NCBI RefSeq assembly: GCF_000002075.1
Contig: NW_004797382.1
Span: 1,448,375 to 1,512,374, forward strand
Reading direction: 5' to 3'
Origin: Aplysia californica
Lineage: Eukaryota; Mollusca; Gastropoda; Aplysiida; Aplysiidae
Length of the DNA stretch: 64,000 nucleotides
Both the position numbers and the translations under genes were made by a program. Numbering within the stretch: position 1 is the first letter of the stretch; every line of letters begins with the position of its first letter. The notes under the pieces are model-generated. The model saw nothing but the letters and a program-made list of their open reading frames with translations. It ran no database searches and had not been told where the DNA came from. Positions 50,751 through 62,643 of this stretch are shown in pieces.

Positions 50751-53700
50751 CCTTTTTATTAATGTTTTTACTAGATTTCCTTTTTGTATATTGTTTTAAA
50801 TCAATTAACATAGCAAACACACTCAAACATGTATATATATATAGATAGGTAGATAGATAGATAGATATTATACATGTAACAATATAAAAATCTGAGATGT
50901 TTTTTTTTTAAACATAAAACAATTGTTCAACTTGTTGCCTCTCTGGTACATTTCCACTATCAAACATCCACAGACATTTCACACATATCACTCTGAGCTC
51001 GCATATCGGACACAATCAAAATCTGAAGGGTCGTCACTGTTGAGATGAACAAGAACACTTGGTTACATCAGTACCTCACTCACAGGAGTATTAACACCTT
51101 CAACAAAAAATGTCTATTCACTTCCTGGTGTGTGAAATACCGTGACAGTGGTTCAAAAGCAAAAATGTATGTGTGGGAATACTAATAAAATTGTAACTTG
51201 AAAAAAAAAATGGTAGTAAATATCACGTTCATTCATATGTGTGCATTGATAAAAAGGAATACAGTTATGACATACACTAATTAAAATTTGTGATCAGTCA
51301 ATTCAGGATATATCTATCCCCTAAATCATTGCAAAACAATATTGTTTCAACAAACACAAATTGTGCTATGGTTTTTCAATCCACTTGGTTCCTATATATG
51401 TAATTTAAATAATTGCATATTATTGTTTAGGTACTGTGTATGTAATGGTTATATTTTTCTTTAAAGTTCAAACCATATCAACTATGTGGAGCCCGACCAA
51501 CGGTATGCAGTCATTCTTTTCAGCTATATTCTATTCCTTTGTATGACATCAAAAGCACAGTAAGTCATGAAGGCGTGTTGATACAATCAGACATGTAAAC
51601 AGGATAACACACATGTCTTTATTGTGAGTAATTTCTTTTGACTAAATCCACGTTCACTGAAATCTGCCACATATTACAACAAAAGTGAAAAGATTACAAA
51701 TTACATCACAATACTAACTCAAAAACCACACTTTGACATTAGTACTACAGCTTCTTTAGCTAATATCATGACTGGTTTAGAAATATTTCTCATGTCCGAG
51801 AAGGAATTCATTTTTGTTTAAATATTCAGTATTGTCTTTGTGGTGAGGTAAATCATTATCAAGCGTCAAATGACATACAAAAAATGTCCTGTGGTTTTAA
51901 TTTCCTGTTATGAATGAGATCACTTTATTAAGAACAAACCATCAAGCGCCATTCATAACAATTTTTAAATACCTACACATCACACACAAGTCAAACCCAT
52001 GTCAAAATATATAAGTTCCTGTCAAAAGCATATACGTCAAATAGAACAAGTGAATGCCTCAAGACTTGCATGATAAGCTGCTTTTGATTTGAAACTGAAA
52101 ATTTTGCTGCTCATAAAATATCCACGTTAAGTTATAAAGTCACTCAAAACATCTGTGAGTCACACATCAACATGAAATAATCCATCACTCATGCAAATCC
52201 AAAAAGCAACATAACATGCATTGCAAACTTGTATTAAGAATTCAAAAGCATATTATATTATGTTTATCCTTACCAACGGGCAATTCAAAACTGCGAAAAA
52301 CCTCGACTCCACATATTGATTTTGCTATGGAAAGCATTTACCGACTAAAACTGCACTTGATATATGCTCTGATAGACGTACAGGCAATGAAAATGATGAG
52401 AAGTTTCTTCTTTGTAATTGTACTCAAGTGTCTTTTTTTACTTCGGAAAGGAAATTGAAAGTTTCCATTGCACATAGTATGTATAAAGGCACCTGATAAT
52501 AAAAGTTCCTTTTATGTGGGATCAGACGGAGGAAACTGGCACTACAAAATGAAATCTCATATAAATTTGTTTAATATTTATGGCATTTAATGAACCCTGT
52601 CTGCCTTCATTATGAATAAATATAGATAGTAATGTGTGTATACACATAGTTTCTATACAGACATATACCTATGTTTATCATGCTTTCCTTTAAGGAGATA
52701 GGTTCATATCATTAGCATTAAACATCTTCAGTTGAAGAATATACAGGGGCAGACGGCAGACCACCTTTTCCCTCTCAAAGTAAAAAAAAAAAAGTTCAAA
52801 TAGCATGAAAAAGTCAGTGCTCTAAGTACACAGACATTTCCTGCACAGCGTAACCAGCCAGGGCATGTCCCATGTCTCTTCCAGTTTGAATGAAATTTCT
52901 GCAGTTCCATGAAACTTCCTTCAACAATATTCTCTGATTTGATGAGGTGCCTCTTATGTTTTTTTATGAATCACAAAAAAACATTGCCATCTGCATACTG
53001 AATCACTAGCTACAGTTGTGGTTTTATCTTAAATCATTACTGAGGATTGCAATTCCTCCTAATTGACTAATTAGCATGACAATTGAATCGTTAAAATGGT
53101 GCGTCTACAGATATAAGAATAATAGTTCTGAAAAAAAGGTACATCTTATACAGAACACAATCTTAACACTAAATCTCTAAACATAGGGCAGAAAAGCCAA
53201 TGAGAAGAAAGGTAAAAATGTCTATATCCACATTCTTCCTAAAGAAAAGAAATAAAAGAGTTACATGCAATAAAGAATAAATGAACGGTATGTACAAACG
53301 GAAAAACAGTCTCTAGGTCCTAAAAATAAAATCTTGAACAGGCGTGCGGTCATTTCTTGTGGCACGAGGAACACTGCAGAGAAACATTATTTCTAAACCA
53401 GTACTTTGTAAACACTACATGAATGGTCACTGAATCATAGACTTGAGAGGGCACTTTAGGCAGGTGAAGAAAGATGGGGAAATAGCTTTGCACATCAAAG
53501 ATTAAGTCTAGATGATACTTGGATTTCATATACAACCAAATTCACGATCTCATATTAACAAACAACATACTTTTCAAAATGAAAGAAAATCTTAGCAACT
53601 TAGAATTATGCAGATCATCAACACCTATTTGCTTATATTCTTTTCAACAAAGCTCATGTTTCAAAAATGCATGTATAAACAATGACTTATCACATTATAT

Positions 53701-56700
53701 ATTATTATCCCCACTGAATGACATGGAGAACAACATCTGTTCAAATTTTATCCAATAACTAAAAAAAAAGATAAAAAATTATGCATCACAATAAAACATG
53801 CCCTGTTCAAGGCATAAACATTGAAATGACAGGCTTACGAGTTCTCAGCGAAATGATCCTACTGTTCTCCACTGAACAACAAATGCAAATATTGGCAACA
53901 GTTTATCCTCTGTGCATATCGTCAACAACTCACAAAACCCGTACTAATTTGACAAAAAAAATAAAGTGAAATAAATAAAAATTGTGACACTGACCTCTAG
54001 ATTTCAGTTTTGACTATCAAGACATACTCAACTCTGATGTATTTGTGGCAATACTTGGTTGTATGTCGACAAAAAACTCATCAAACATTGCAGTGCTCTG
54101 ACATTGAGGTTTTGCTTCCATAAAAGATTTGCATAATATTCCACATATAACATATATACAAACAATGTCTAACAAAGTTTGCAAAATCTTGAGGTCTTAT
54201 AAGGACACAAACAATTATTGTTTCAAACAAACAAAAACAACCCAGATATCCCTCACCCCCCCCCTCCCCTTTGGATCAATTGGATCAGGCATTGCCTAAG
54301 AATTAATTTAGGACTGAACTCTTATAAAATGTACCTGTCTGAAAAAATTCTTGCTCAAAGATAAAAACAAGGGCTAAAACAGCACTTGTCAAAGTACTGA
54401 TGCAAAATTCATATAATGTTGTGATAAACATAAATCTGTATTACAGTTTTAAAAACCTCATCAAGACAATCGATCCTCTCTCTGAAATCAGTTTGCAACA
54501 CATTGTGATTATACGATCTCTTAGAGAAAATAATTTATAGGTAATGTGTTAGTAATCTTAAACATTAAAAACAGTTCAAATAACAACCCTTCAAGATGCA
54601 AGGAATAAACTTTTTTTACTTGTCATGTCTCAATGTATGAACAGAACTCTTGTGTCTTAATGATCAAACTAAAAAAGCCATAGGAAAATTACCCAATCCA
54701 AAAACTCAGAGTTATTTTGTTGGCTCTCTAACCTAAATACATCTGATGTAACACTTGTCTTTCTCAGTAAAAGTAAAGTTGTCCAAACTCCTACTGTATC
54801 TCCTAGTGATTTCCTTCTCAGCAGCTACTTCAGATACATTAAGGCACGCCAATCTGCCACCAGAGAAAATGTCCATTCTGCAACAGACAATTCAGCCTCA
54901 CATATTCTTCACTGAGAATATTGACACTTTGTGCACTGTCGAACATTTTCTTTTTTTTTTCCAGCCTTTAAAAAAAAATCTATAGAGGGAAACTGAACAT
55001 GTGAAAATGGAAACCGTTATCTTCCTATGATTTCACTAAGCTATGTATTTTTTTTCTTTTTCATCTTGACTCATGGAACCAAAGGGCAGTATTTAGAAAT
55101 GATATCTTGGAATTTTGTTGTAACAGTATGGCAGTTTTAAAAATGTTTTGATAAGTTCAAAACTATGGCCAATTCGGAGTCAAGTCATTGGCAATACTTC
55201 TGTGGGGACAGGTTCATTCATGAGGCAAGCTCTTTCATCTTTCATCATTGTGATGGGTACACAGAGAAAAAATCTGAAGGCCTTTAATTCTTTTATATTA
55301 GAAGATGAGTCAAGCTCATCAAAGACATAGCCTTTTTCATCAGCCCATGTATAATGCAAACAAGAGACACACATTTCAATTCATTTTCACACAATCCTGG
55401 TAGCAACTGCTTATGAACTACATAACTAACAGCAATGCATTGTGTGCATGGAATAAGCATTTAATTTACAAAATATTCAAATATCAAAGTCGAGAAATGG
55501 CTTCTTTAACATCTCCCTGATGCAAAGCGTATTGTGAACGTTACATTCATGTTTTTATAAGTCTGCCTTTAAAAAAGAAGATCAAAATGAAACGTGGTAA
55601 AACCAAACTTATAAGTAAAGGCACTGCCATTGTACTTGTTAAAAAATATCCATTGAGAAAGGCACTTTGGGCAAAGACTTGAACACACACCCTTGATCAT
55701 TGCTAGCCCATCTATGGTACCCTGTGGGTAGTTCTCTATGGTAGCACTAGTCAGGCATTAAAAGAGTACCTTGGTGTTCTGTAGCTTTCCCCCCTTTACG
55801 AATGGATCAGATCAGTTCCAGTACTATGCAATTATTGCAGATGCTGAAAACAATCAGTATTCTAAAAAGATATATTTATATGTATATATACAACATTAAT
55901 ACCATTTGAAATATGCCTTGGCATTTCGGTGAGAAAAAGACAAGACACCTGTGGTGAAACTCATGAGACGGACAATCTCCTAACTGTCTGATTCTATTTG
56001 AACAATTTTGCAAGGTCAATTTCTGCACTCTTAACAAATCACATATTTCAAAGAAAAAGCACAATGTGTAGGGCCTACCATGTTTTTCAATCAATCAAAA
56101 AACAAACAAAAAATGGGGGGAAAAAAAAGGATTTGGAATAACAAACAAATTAAATGCACTCATGTTCACTGAATTTACTGTTGGCAATATTGTTCTTTAG
56201 AAAATGTATTTTACATCCATCCATTGAAAAGTGTCCAAGATAAATTTTAACCCTTGCAGGAATGTTACAGTCTTTCAGACACAGCTGCAATATCTATTTC
56301 TTTTGCTATATATGATAAAAACCAGACAAATTCATGAAAAATATGATTTTGTTAAGTACTGCAAACATTAATGTGCCTGTAATCGCCTAATGACCTGCTG
56401 CTTATTTCAGAAAGAAACAAATGGTATTCATAACTTGCTGATGCTTCCTCTTCCAGATGAACAGCATTTGGATGCCCCAGCCCTCCTATCCTCTCCTTTT
56501 TGGCTTTGTGAAGCTTAATAGGTCTTTGTGATTGTTTGCTAGGGAAACATCACAAACAGCTCTCAATAAATGCATCCACTTCTTTTCGAAAGAAGAAATG
56601 AAAGCAATTTATGAAACCAATTTCATAAAACAAAATTTGTGGTCCAAACAAAACTGTTGCACAGCTGTATTGCACATCAGAAGAATGCATTAATCAATTT

Positions 56701-58056
56701 TTAAATTGAAACATCTGACATGAAGTCGACACAAAATTAGAGAAACAAAGGTTGTTGTTATTTAGACACATTATATAAACAAATTTAGATAAAAAGACAC
56801 TTATCTCTTTTAAATTAGACTTTCAGTTTTATAAAATTCTATAAACAATAAATTCAACCAAGTAAAGGCTATTTGAAAAGTCAAATTATATGCCAGTTTC
56901 AATACTTAATCCAATGTACTCTGTGTCCACATTCACTACCCACAAAATGGAAAGACAATGTTGATCTCTCACAGGAAAACTTGTTCTTGACAAGAACTTC
57001 CGTAATCTATATGTGATCTTTGAGATTTACGTTACTATTGACAAGTGATGTCTTCTATCTTGAAACAAAATTTGACTGTCATGAGGTAGATGATAGCCTG
57101 TGGCATACTTTCTTCTCATTTTTACTGCAAAAATGTTTCTCCTGCAAGGGCTTTGGAAAATCAAATACAAATAATTCATTAGTAAAAGTAGTTTAGATGA
57201 TTCCGACCTTTCTCCTCTTAAGTTCACATCTAGTATTTTGTAATTTAAATGTTTTTTTTACTCAGTTTAAAAAAAAAGATATGTTTACAATGATGGATTC
57301 TCCAAAATAAACACATCCAAAACAATAAGTATACGAAGACATCAAGTGCACATTAGCAATGACTACCAGTTAGGAAACAAATCTAGAGGGGGAGTTTCCA
57401 ATACTTACATAGTGTTGCGGGACACAACTCAGAACATTTCACACAATTCATGACTGCGTCAACTGCTGAGAGTTGGACATGGAGAACTTGCCATCAGATC
57501 TTTGACAACATGCAATCTTACAACTTCACTACATGGACGCCCTTCTCTTCATCTTGTCTCAAAACCCTTGAAATTTAACTTTATAAAAACATAACATAAA
57601 CTACTGAGGTATATGCATGTTTGATTAAATGCATTTTACTAAATGTTTGAGATTTCATTCGTATGACAAGTTTTTGGGGTGATTTTTTTGCCGCAGCTCC
57701 CAGCAGATGATGTAGTTGAGATCTTCAGAACCAATGACATTTTTTTCCTCGACTTTAAAGGGCTGTTTTTTCCCCTCGATGTCCAAAAAATAAAAGTAGC
57801 ATATTTGTACATGTAAAATTTCCTTTCCCCTCATGCGGTCTACAAAGGACATAGAATAATAACAAAAAAAATACAGACAGGTGAAAAAGTCGTTTCCAGC
57901 ATGGCTGTTCAAACCGCTTTTCCACACGCATCACTTTTTGTTTTATACGTAGAAATGAATTATAATGCTGTCTCAGTCTGTATGGATCCTTTTGTTTCAG
58001 AGGATTGAACATGTTGTGCATTCTGAGCCAACGGTTTATCTATGTCAAATCATGAA
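50751..58056 (-). other. PTBP1: Probable long PTBP 3' UTR and downstream DNA
   Basis: From the PTBP stop at 58057 down to about 50751 there is almost no interspersed repeat, in contrast to the rest of the window. A minus-strand AATAAA (TTTATT on the plus strand) at 50755-50760 is one candidate end; many other A/T-rich hexamers exist. No protein-coding signal was recognised. Confidence 0.4.
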
Positions 58057-58125
58057 CTAGATGGTTGACTTGGAGAAAGACACCCGTAGATGACAGCTTT
58101 CTCCCATCTGGTAGTTGTGCATTGC
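58057..58125 (-). CDS. PTBP1: PTBP exon F with stop codon
   Basis: 69 bases after TTTTACAG encode [20 protein letters not shown] then TI and TAG. The human end is [21 protein letters not shown]. Confidence 0.96.
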   Translation of the reverse strand, partial: AMHNYQMGESCHLRVSFSKSTI

Positions 58126-59702
58126 CTGTAAAACAAACAAAAAACAAAAATTGCTTGTCTTGCTTAAGTTTAACATCCTTGTCCAGAAAGAATGAAAAAT
58201 CTTCAGGCCTTATAATGTAAATCCAACTATACTGCACTAAGTCCTGATCAAGATTAAGAGAGAAGTAGTACATGCTATGGCCATGTTTAGAGTCAGGGTT
58301 GACATGAAGAGATATGAAAGGTATCCTACCCGACATGGATTAAAAGCAAAATGAAAAAGGCAGACCTAAGCATTTATAAAACAAAATTCGAGAAATAAAA
58401 AAAAGATAGTATACAGAGGAAAGCAATGACTTAGAAAAAACAACAAAGATTATTCTAACAAGAAAAATTCAATTGAGCTTTAAATTTATGAATATCTTTT
58501 CTAGAGACATCAGGACTTCAAAAGAAACAAATTATAAAAGATGATTTTAATGTACACTTTTATTTCTAAAGTTTCACAGATTAAAACAATGCGGTGACCA
58601 ATACAGCTCGTCTGCAGAGACCTTCCAGGTTTATTTTTAAAATCAAAATTTAATCAGAAAATAAACGGCAATTTACTTTAAACCGATGATACAAATTACT
58701 TCTAGCTTATGTTTTTTCTTTTAGTAAGAGCAACATGTCCCACATTTCTATGGAGGAACATAATAATAATTTTAATAATAATAATTGCATTTATATAGCG
58801 CATATCCACGCTCAAGAGCATGCTCTATGCGTTTTACAACTATTATTACCCCAGTAGACCCTCTGAGAACACTCAGAAATATTCTCGGCTTCCGCGGAAG
58901 CATACAGTGCAAGCTGCGGATTTCACGCGCTCAAACACTACCAAACTGACAAGATCGTTCACTGTCTATAGCCGGGTACCCATTTCCACCTGGGTGAAGT
59001 GAGGAAAATTTGTGCAAAGTGCCTTTCCCAAGGACACAACGTCGGGCCCCTGACGGGATTCGAACCCACGACTGTCATGATATTCGATACTTATACTCGA
59101 ATATAGTGAAGATGTTCGATACGAGAATAAACACTTCCCTTCCCTATGAAGTCAATATGGCTGAATGTTTACTATCGTCTTGTGCTCGTCTGACTTTGAT
59201 CAAATATTAAGAATACATAACATCATAACAACGACCTTACGGTTGCGAGTCTGAGAGCCTAACCACGAGGCCACCGATGACACACACATCAACCTTGGCA
59301 ATAGTTTGAGAAAAAAACAACGAGTTAATTTCTTTTTTTCTGTGACATTGTCAAAGTATTACACCTTCAATATTTTGGTGACACATTTGTCGACAGACTT
59401 ACAATAAGTGCATGAATGGCTTCCTCCACTGTGCTCATTTGAAGCAGAGCCATCTTCCGGTCTTTCCTGAAAGAGATAAAAACAAATGGATTGTTCAAGT
59501 AGGCCTATGAAGACAACATATAAAGCATTTTCAAATCAGACCATGCTTTTCTTTGAAGTGACAAGTACTTTATGAACATAAAGATACTCATATCCATCAA
59601 CTCATGGAACACTGCTAAATAAAAGACGTGAAAACTAACCAATAGATAGGAACGTTATTTATTACATTAGCGGACAAACAATGTGTGTCTGTGTGTGTGT
59701 CT

Positions 59703-59784
<82 letters not shown>

Positions 59785-59898
59785 CAAATAGAAAGAGAGA
59801 GGGTGTGTGTGCGTGCATGTGTGTCTGTGCGTGTGTGTGCACGTATGATGTGAGTGCATGTCTTTGTGTGTGGTGGTGCTCGGAGAGTGAGGCAGAAG

Positions 59899-59981
<83 letters not shown>

Positions 59982-62643
59982 GGAGGGGGGGGGGCACAAT
60001 AAGTCGAATAAGAATCCAATACTGTTGAAGATATTTGCCCTCTGTCGAAGTTGCCAACAGCCCCTATCAGTACTGTCACAGGCTATGCCGAAGTTGCCCC
60101 ATGCAGGGGTCAAATTTGCACCAACCCCTGTCGAAGTTGCCCCACGCGAGGGTGTGCCACAAAATCGTGATTGGTTGAAAATCCGAGATGCAAATAGAGT
60201 AAAGAACATAATAATCGAGAAGTAGTATGGCTTCACACATTGAGACCAAGATGGTCTGTGTTGACCAAGATGGTCTGTGTTGACCAAGATGGTCTGTGTT
60301 CTTTCATAAAGGCGGGAGCAGTATCGGTTACTTTTGCGGCACTACAGAAACCTCAAACCTGTCGAGGTTGCCCCAACCTGCCCTAGCTTCTCAATAGAAA
60401 CAACAATATTCAATGGACACCGAAATGTATACAATAATACACAAAAGTAAATACTTACGGGAAAAATTTGAAGGCCTTAACAGCTCCATGGTCACTGAAC
60501 CAAGTACTCAGGTTTTCTTCCGTGACGTGAGCTCTGCCAGAGAAATATCAGCAAAGGTGTGTTGGTGATGTGCATTATGTGTGCGTTCCATTGAATTTCC
60601 ACATGTGTGATGTAAAAGCAGAGTTTGATAAATGAAATCATTGTAGATGAAATGAATTATACAATGAAACTGAAGGGGGTGTCAGTTGGCAAGATAAATC
60701 AGTTTAGTTGAATCTGCTCTCGCAGCCACTAGTCCAAGACAATCATCTTCATAAATAATCTCTTTCAAATTCTCCTCTTGCATTTATCAAACATTATATT
60801 GACACTGTCCAAGATCTTCACTTGTCTATGGCAACCACTGTCTTCCACGACTGAGTGGCTGTCTTGGACAATTTTGAGTATTACTAGATTAAATTTACAA
60901 ACAGACTTACGGAATGTTGGATAGATGCAAAACTTGTGATGGGGGGAAAATATTCTGACAGTTCTTGGAACCAGGACGCTTGAATCTATGAAGAGGGGAG
61001 TTGACGTAGTCTTTGGTCAGGCCAGCATCCTGAAAGAACATTTGTGTTGTTCCAATGTTAGAGTAAATTAAAGATCTCACGTTTTAAGCACAGAGAGTAA
61101 ATACAACCACCAATGATTATGACAAGGATGGCCATGATGGCAATGGTTTTAGTTTTTAAGTTATAGTTAGCATTTTACAGCACTTGAAACACAATAAGGT
61201 CATATAAGTGCTGAAGGTTAAAGATGTTATAAGAGAGTAACAACCACAAAAAAGAAGGAGGGGAGATAAGGATGATAGATGTTTGATAGGAAAGAAGGAG
61301 CAAATCACACCGGAGCACCGCCTCTTTGACGTTTATGGAGAAAAAGATAATGACAATACTCTTGACTGAAGCTCCCTAGAAAGATGTTCAACAAACACAG
61401 TAGATAGTGTAGAAAGAAGGTGTACTATTGAATTGATAACTCTTTGATAACTCTTATCTCCTCAGAACTCACCGACTGTCCTTCCTTTGGCATCTGCACC
61501 ACCTGATGCTTGGACTGGGCCACTCTGATTTGCTTTCCCCACACTCTGGCTTTGTCCAAGTAAGTGATGGCTGAAACATTAAGTCCAGAGTACAGGTTAT
61601 TGAGAATAAATACAGAACTTTATCACTCAGTTTCAACATATCAACCATTCTGTTCACACTAGGTAGTCATCGATTCAATATTTGCTCAGTTAGATTTTGC
61701 ACTATTGTCAGAAAAAGCGCTGACTAAATATACTTTGAAATGAAGTTCAAAGTAATGATAGTGACTAAAAATAACTCCTTGTGAAATACATTTTCCTACA
61801 AAATAACATATGATTTGAATGATTATACAAGCAATTCTAAAAATAATCATGCACACAGAAGAACTGTGATCACAGTGACAAGTAATAGACAGAGCGACAA
61901 GAAAATCTGACACAAATATCTTCTTTACTGTATCATCACAGAATGGTTTTCACTACGTCAGAACTTCTGAGAGGGTGTATTAGATTGGTTGTAAAGGGAA
62001 TTTAAAGTTCTTGCCTCTTCTACCAAAGTACCGGGTTTTGTCCCTTGTTCATACAGGCATGGTATGACATGTTCTGATGATAACTTAGAGTTGTTCTCAG
62101 TTATTCTCATTTCCCCGGTTCTAAGGCAAGAGGGGTCTCCTACCTAATCTACTCAGAAAAGAATAAAAAATGCAGATGTCCCATACGCATATGCGCACAT
62201 GAAAAAACACCAGTGCAATCGAAAGTCATGGAAAAACAGGCTTGTCCAAGAAAATTCTAAATAAACCTTAACCCTATCTGTACGTCGAGTTTTACTATCA
62301 TATCCATACGACATGAGGAACTCTGGGCCACCACTTTCAAAGAGGAAATTTACTCGTTAATCCGATCCGTATGCTTTGCATAGCAGTCTGTCAAAATGAT
62401 TTTTTCAGAAATACTGAAAGTTTTCCAAGAGATCTTCGTACTAGAAGTATTCTGAAATGTGAAGAATACAACCCGGGGGTACAAAATGACTCCAGGGCAT
62501 ACGGATAGGGTTAAAATTTAAACACAAACATATTGACATTTATGGCTTACCGAGCTGTGCCTGATGAGGATCTGCCATCTGTATCAGGGCATTGTCCTTC
62601 TTGTTGAACAGCACCTTTACTCGGTGAACATCTCCATAGACAC
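58057..62643 (-). CDS. PTBP1: Polypyrimidine-tract-binding protein, C-terminal part (gene span, last 6 coding exons)
   Basis: Family role (known): PTBP proteins bind CU-rich RNA through four RRMs and repress exons, among other mRNA functions; they act mainly in the nucleus. Seen on the minus strand: six phase-consistent exons. [20 protein letters not shown] is the middle of RRM3. [20 protein letters not shown] is the RRM3-RRM4 linker. QVLHLSNIP (RNP2) and VKAFKFF plus [10 protein letters not shown] (RNP1 region) form RRM4, and the protein ends [11 protein letters not shown], identical to the vertebrate PTBP end. No exon was found from 62644 to 64000, so RRM1, RRM2 and the start of RRM3 lie beyond the window. 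PTBP1, PTBP2 and PTBP3 are vertebrate paralogues; an invertebrate has the pre-duplication gene. Confidence 0.95.
58762..59280 (-). repeat. tRNA-derived SINE, minus strand, split by an insertion
   Basis: On the minus strand it starts CATCGGTGGCCTCGTGGTTA (A box), continues to GTGGGTTCGAATCCCGTCAG (B box) and ends in an ATT/AAT-rich tail at about 58762. The two parts of the tRNA head are separated by a 158-bp insert (59073-59230). It lies in the last PTBP intron. Confidence 0.9.
59073..59230. mobile_element. 158-bp MITE nested in the SINE, 5-bp target-site duplication
   Basis: Ends TGTCATGATATT and AACATCATAACA are inverted repeats with one mismatch. ACGAC flanks both sides (59068-59072 and 59231-59235). 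Removing it restores a normal spacing of the SINE tRNA head. Confidence 0.88.
59403..59466 (-). CDS. PTBP1: PTBP exon E (RRM4)
   Basis: 64 bases after CTTTCAG encode [20 protein letters not shown], matching human KDRKMALIQMGSVEEAVQAL. Confidence 0.95.
59690..59990. repeat. (GT)n and (GA)n microsatellites
   Basis: GT-rich run at about 59690-59782 and GA-rich run at about 59898-59979, followed by a short poly-G. They lie in a PTBP intron. Long open frames across them are artefacts. Confidence 0.95.
60030..60385. repeat. Dispersed CTGTCGAAGTTGCCCC motifs and a 19-bp tandem repeat
   Basis: CTGTCGAAGTTGCC or close variants occur near 60042, 60090, 60127 and 60360. TGACCAAGATGGTCTGTGT is repeated three times at about 60242-60299. 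It is in intron DNA of PTBP and its nature is unknown. Confidence 0.7.
60459..60533 (-). CDS. PTBP1: PTBP exon D (RRM4)
   Basis: 75 bases after acceptor CTGGCAG encode [20 protein letters not shown] then FKFFP; the donor is GTAAG. Confidence 0.94.
60725..60889 (-). mobile_element. MITE family D, copy 2 (diverged)
   Basis: The minus strand shares AAAATTGTCYAGGACAGC, GATCTTGGACAGT and TTGTCTTGGACWGGTGGCTG blocks in the same order with 47583-47761. It is in the PTBP intron between exons C and D. Confidence 0.65.
60911..61029 (-). CDS. PTBP1: PTBP exon C (linker and RRM4 start)
   Basis: 119 bases encode [20 protein letters not shown] through [15 protein letters not shown], nearly identical to the vertebrate linker. 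Confidence 0.96.
61158..61322 (+). repeat. SINE, full-length type, diverged
   Basis: It matches the 39570 and 45050 copies (CATTTTACAGCACTTGAAAC at the head, GGAAAGAAGGAGCAAATCAC near the end) with more substitutions, so it is an older copy. It is antisense in a PTBP intron. Confidence 0.85.
61473..61570 (-). CDS. PTBP1: PTBP exon B (end of RRM3)
   Basis: 98 bases between TTTCAG and GTGAG encode [20 protein letters not shown] and then QMPKEGQS, matching human GHKLHGKPIRITLSKHQNVQ. Confidence 0.94.
62272..62510. mobile_element. TTAA-target MITE family B, copy 2
   Basis: TTAA|CCCTATCTGTACGTCG and GCATACGGATAGGG|TTAA flank 239 bases closely related to 40133-40377. Its right end is about 40 bases inside the intron from the PTBP exon A donor. 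Confidence 0.92.
62551..62643 (-). CDS. PTBP1: PTBP exon A (RRM3)
   Basis: 93 bases encode [20 protein letters not shown] through DPHQAQL. The exon starts with two bases of a glycine codon and ends with one base of the next codon, before donor GTAAGC. Confidence 0.95.

Noticed and set aside
59615-60287. Long frames of HTHTHT, SLSLSL or RERERE
   Set aside because: Translations of GT and GA microsatellites in a PTBP intron.
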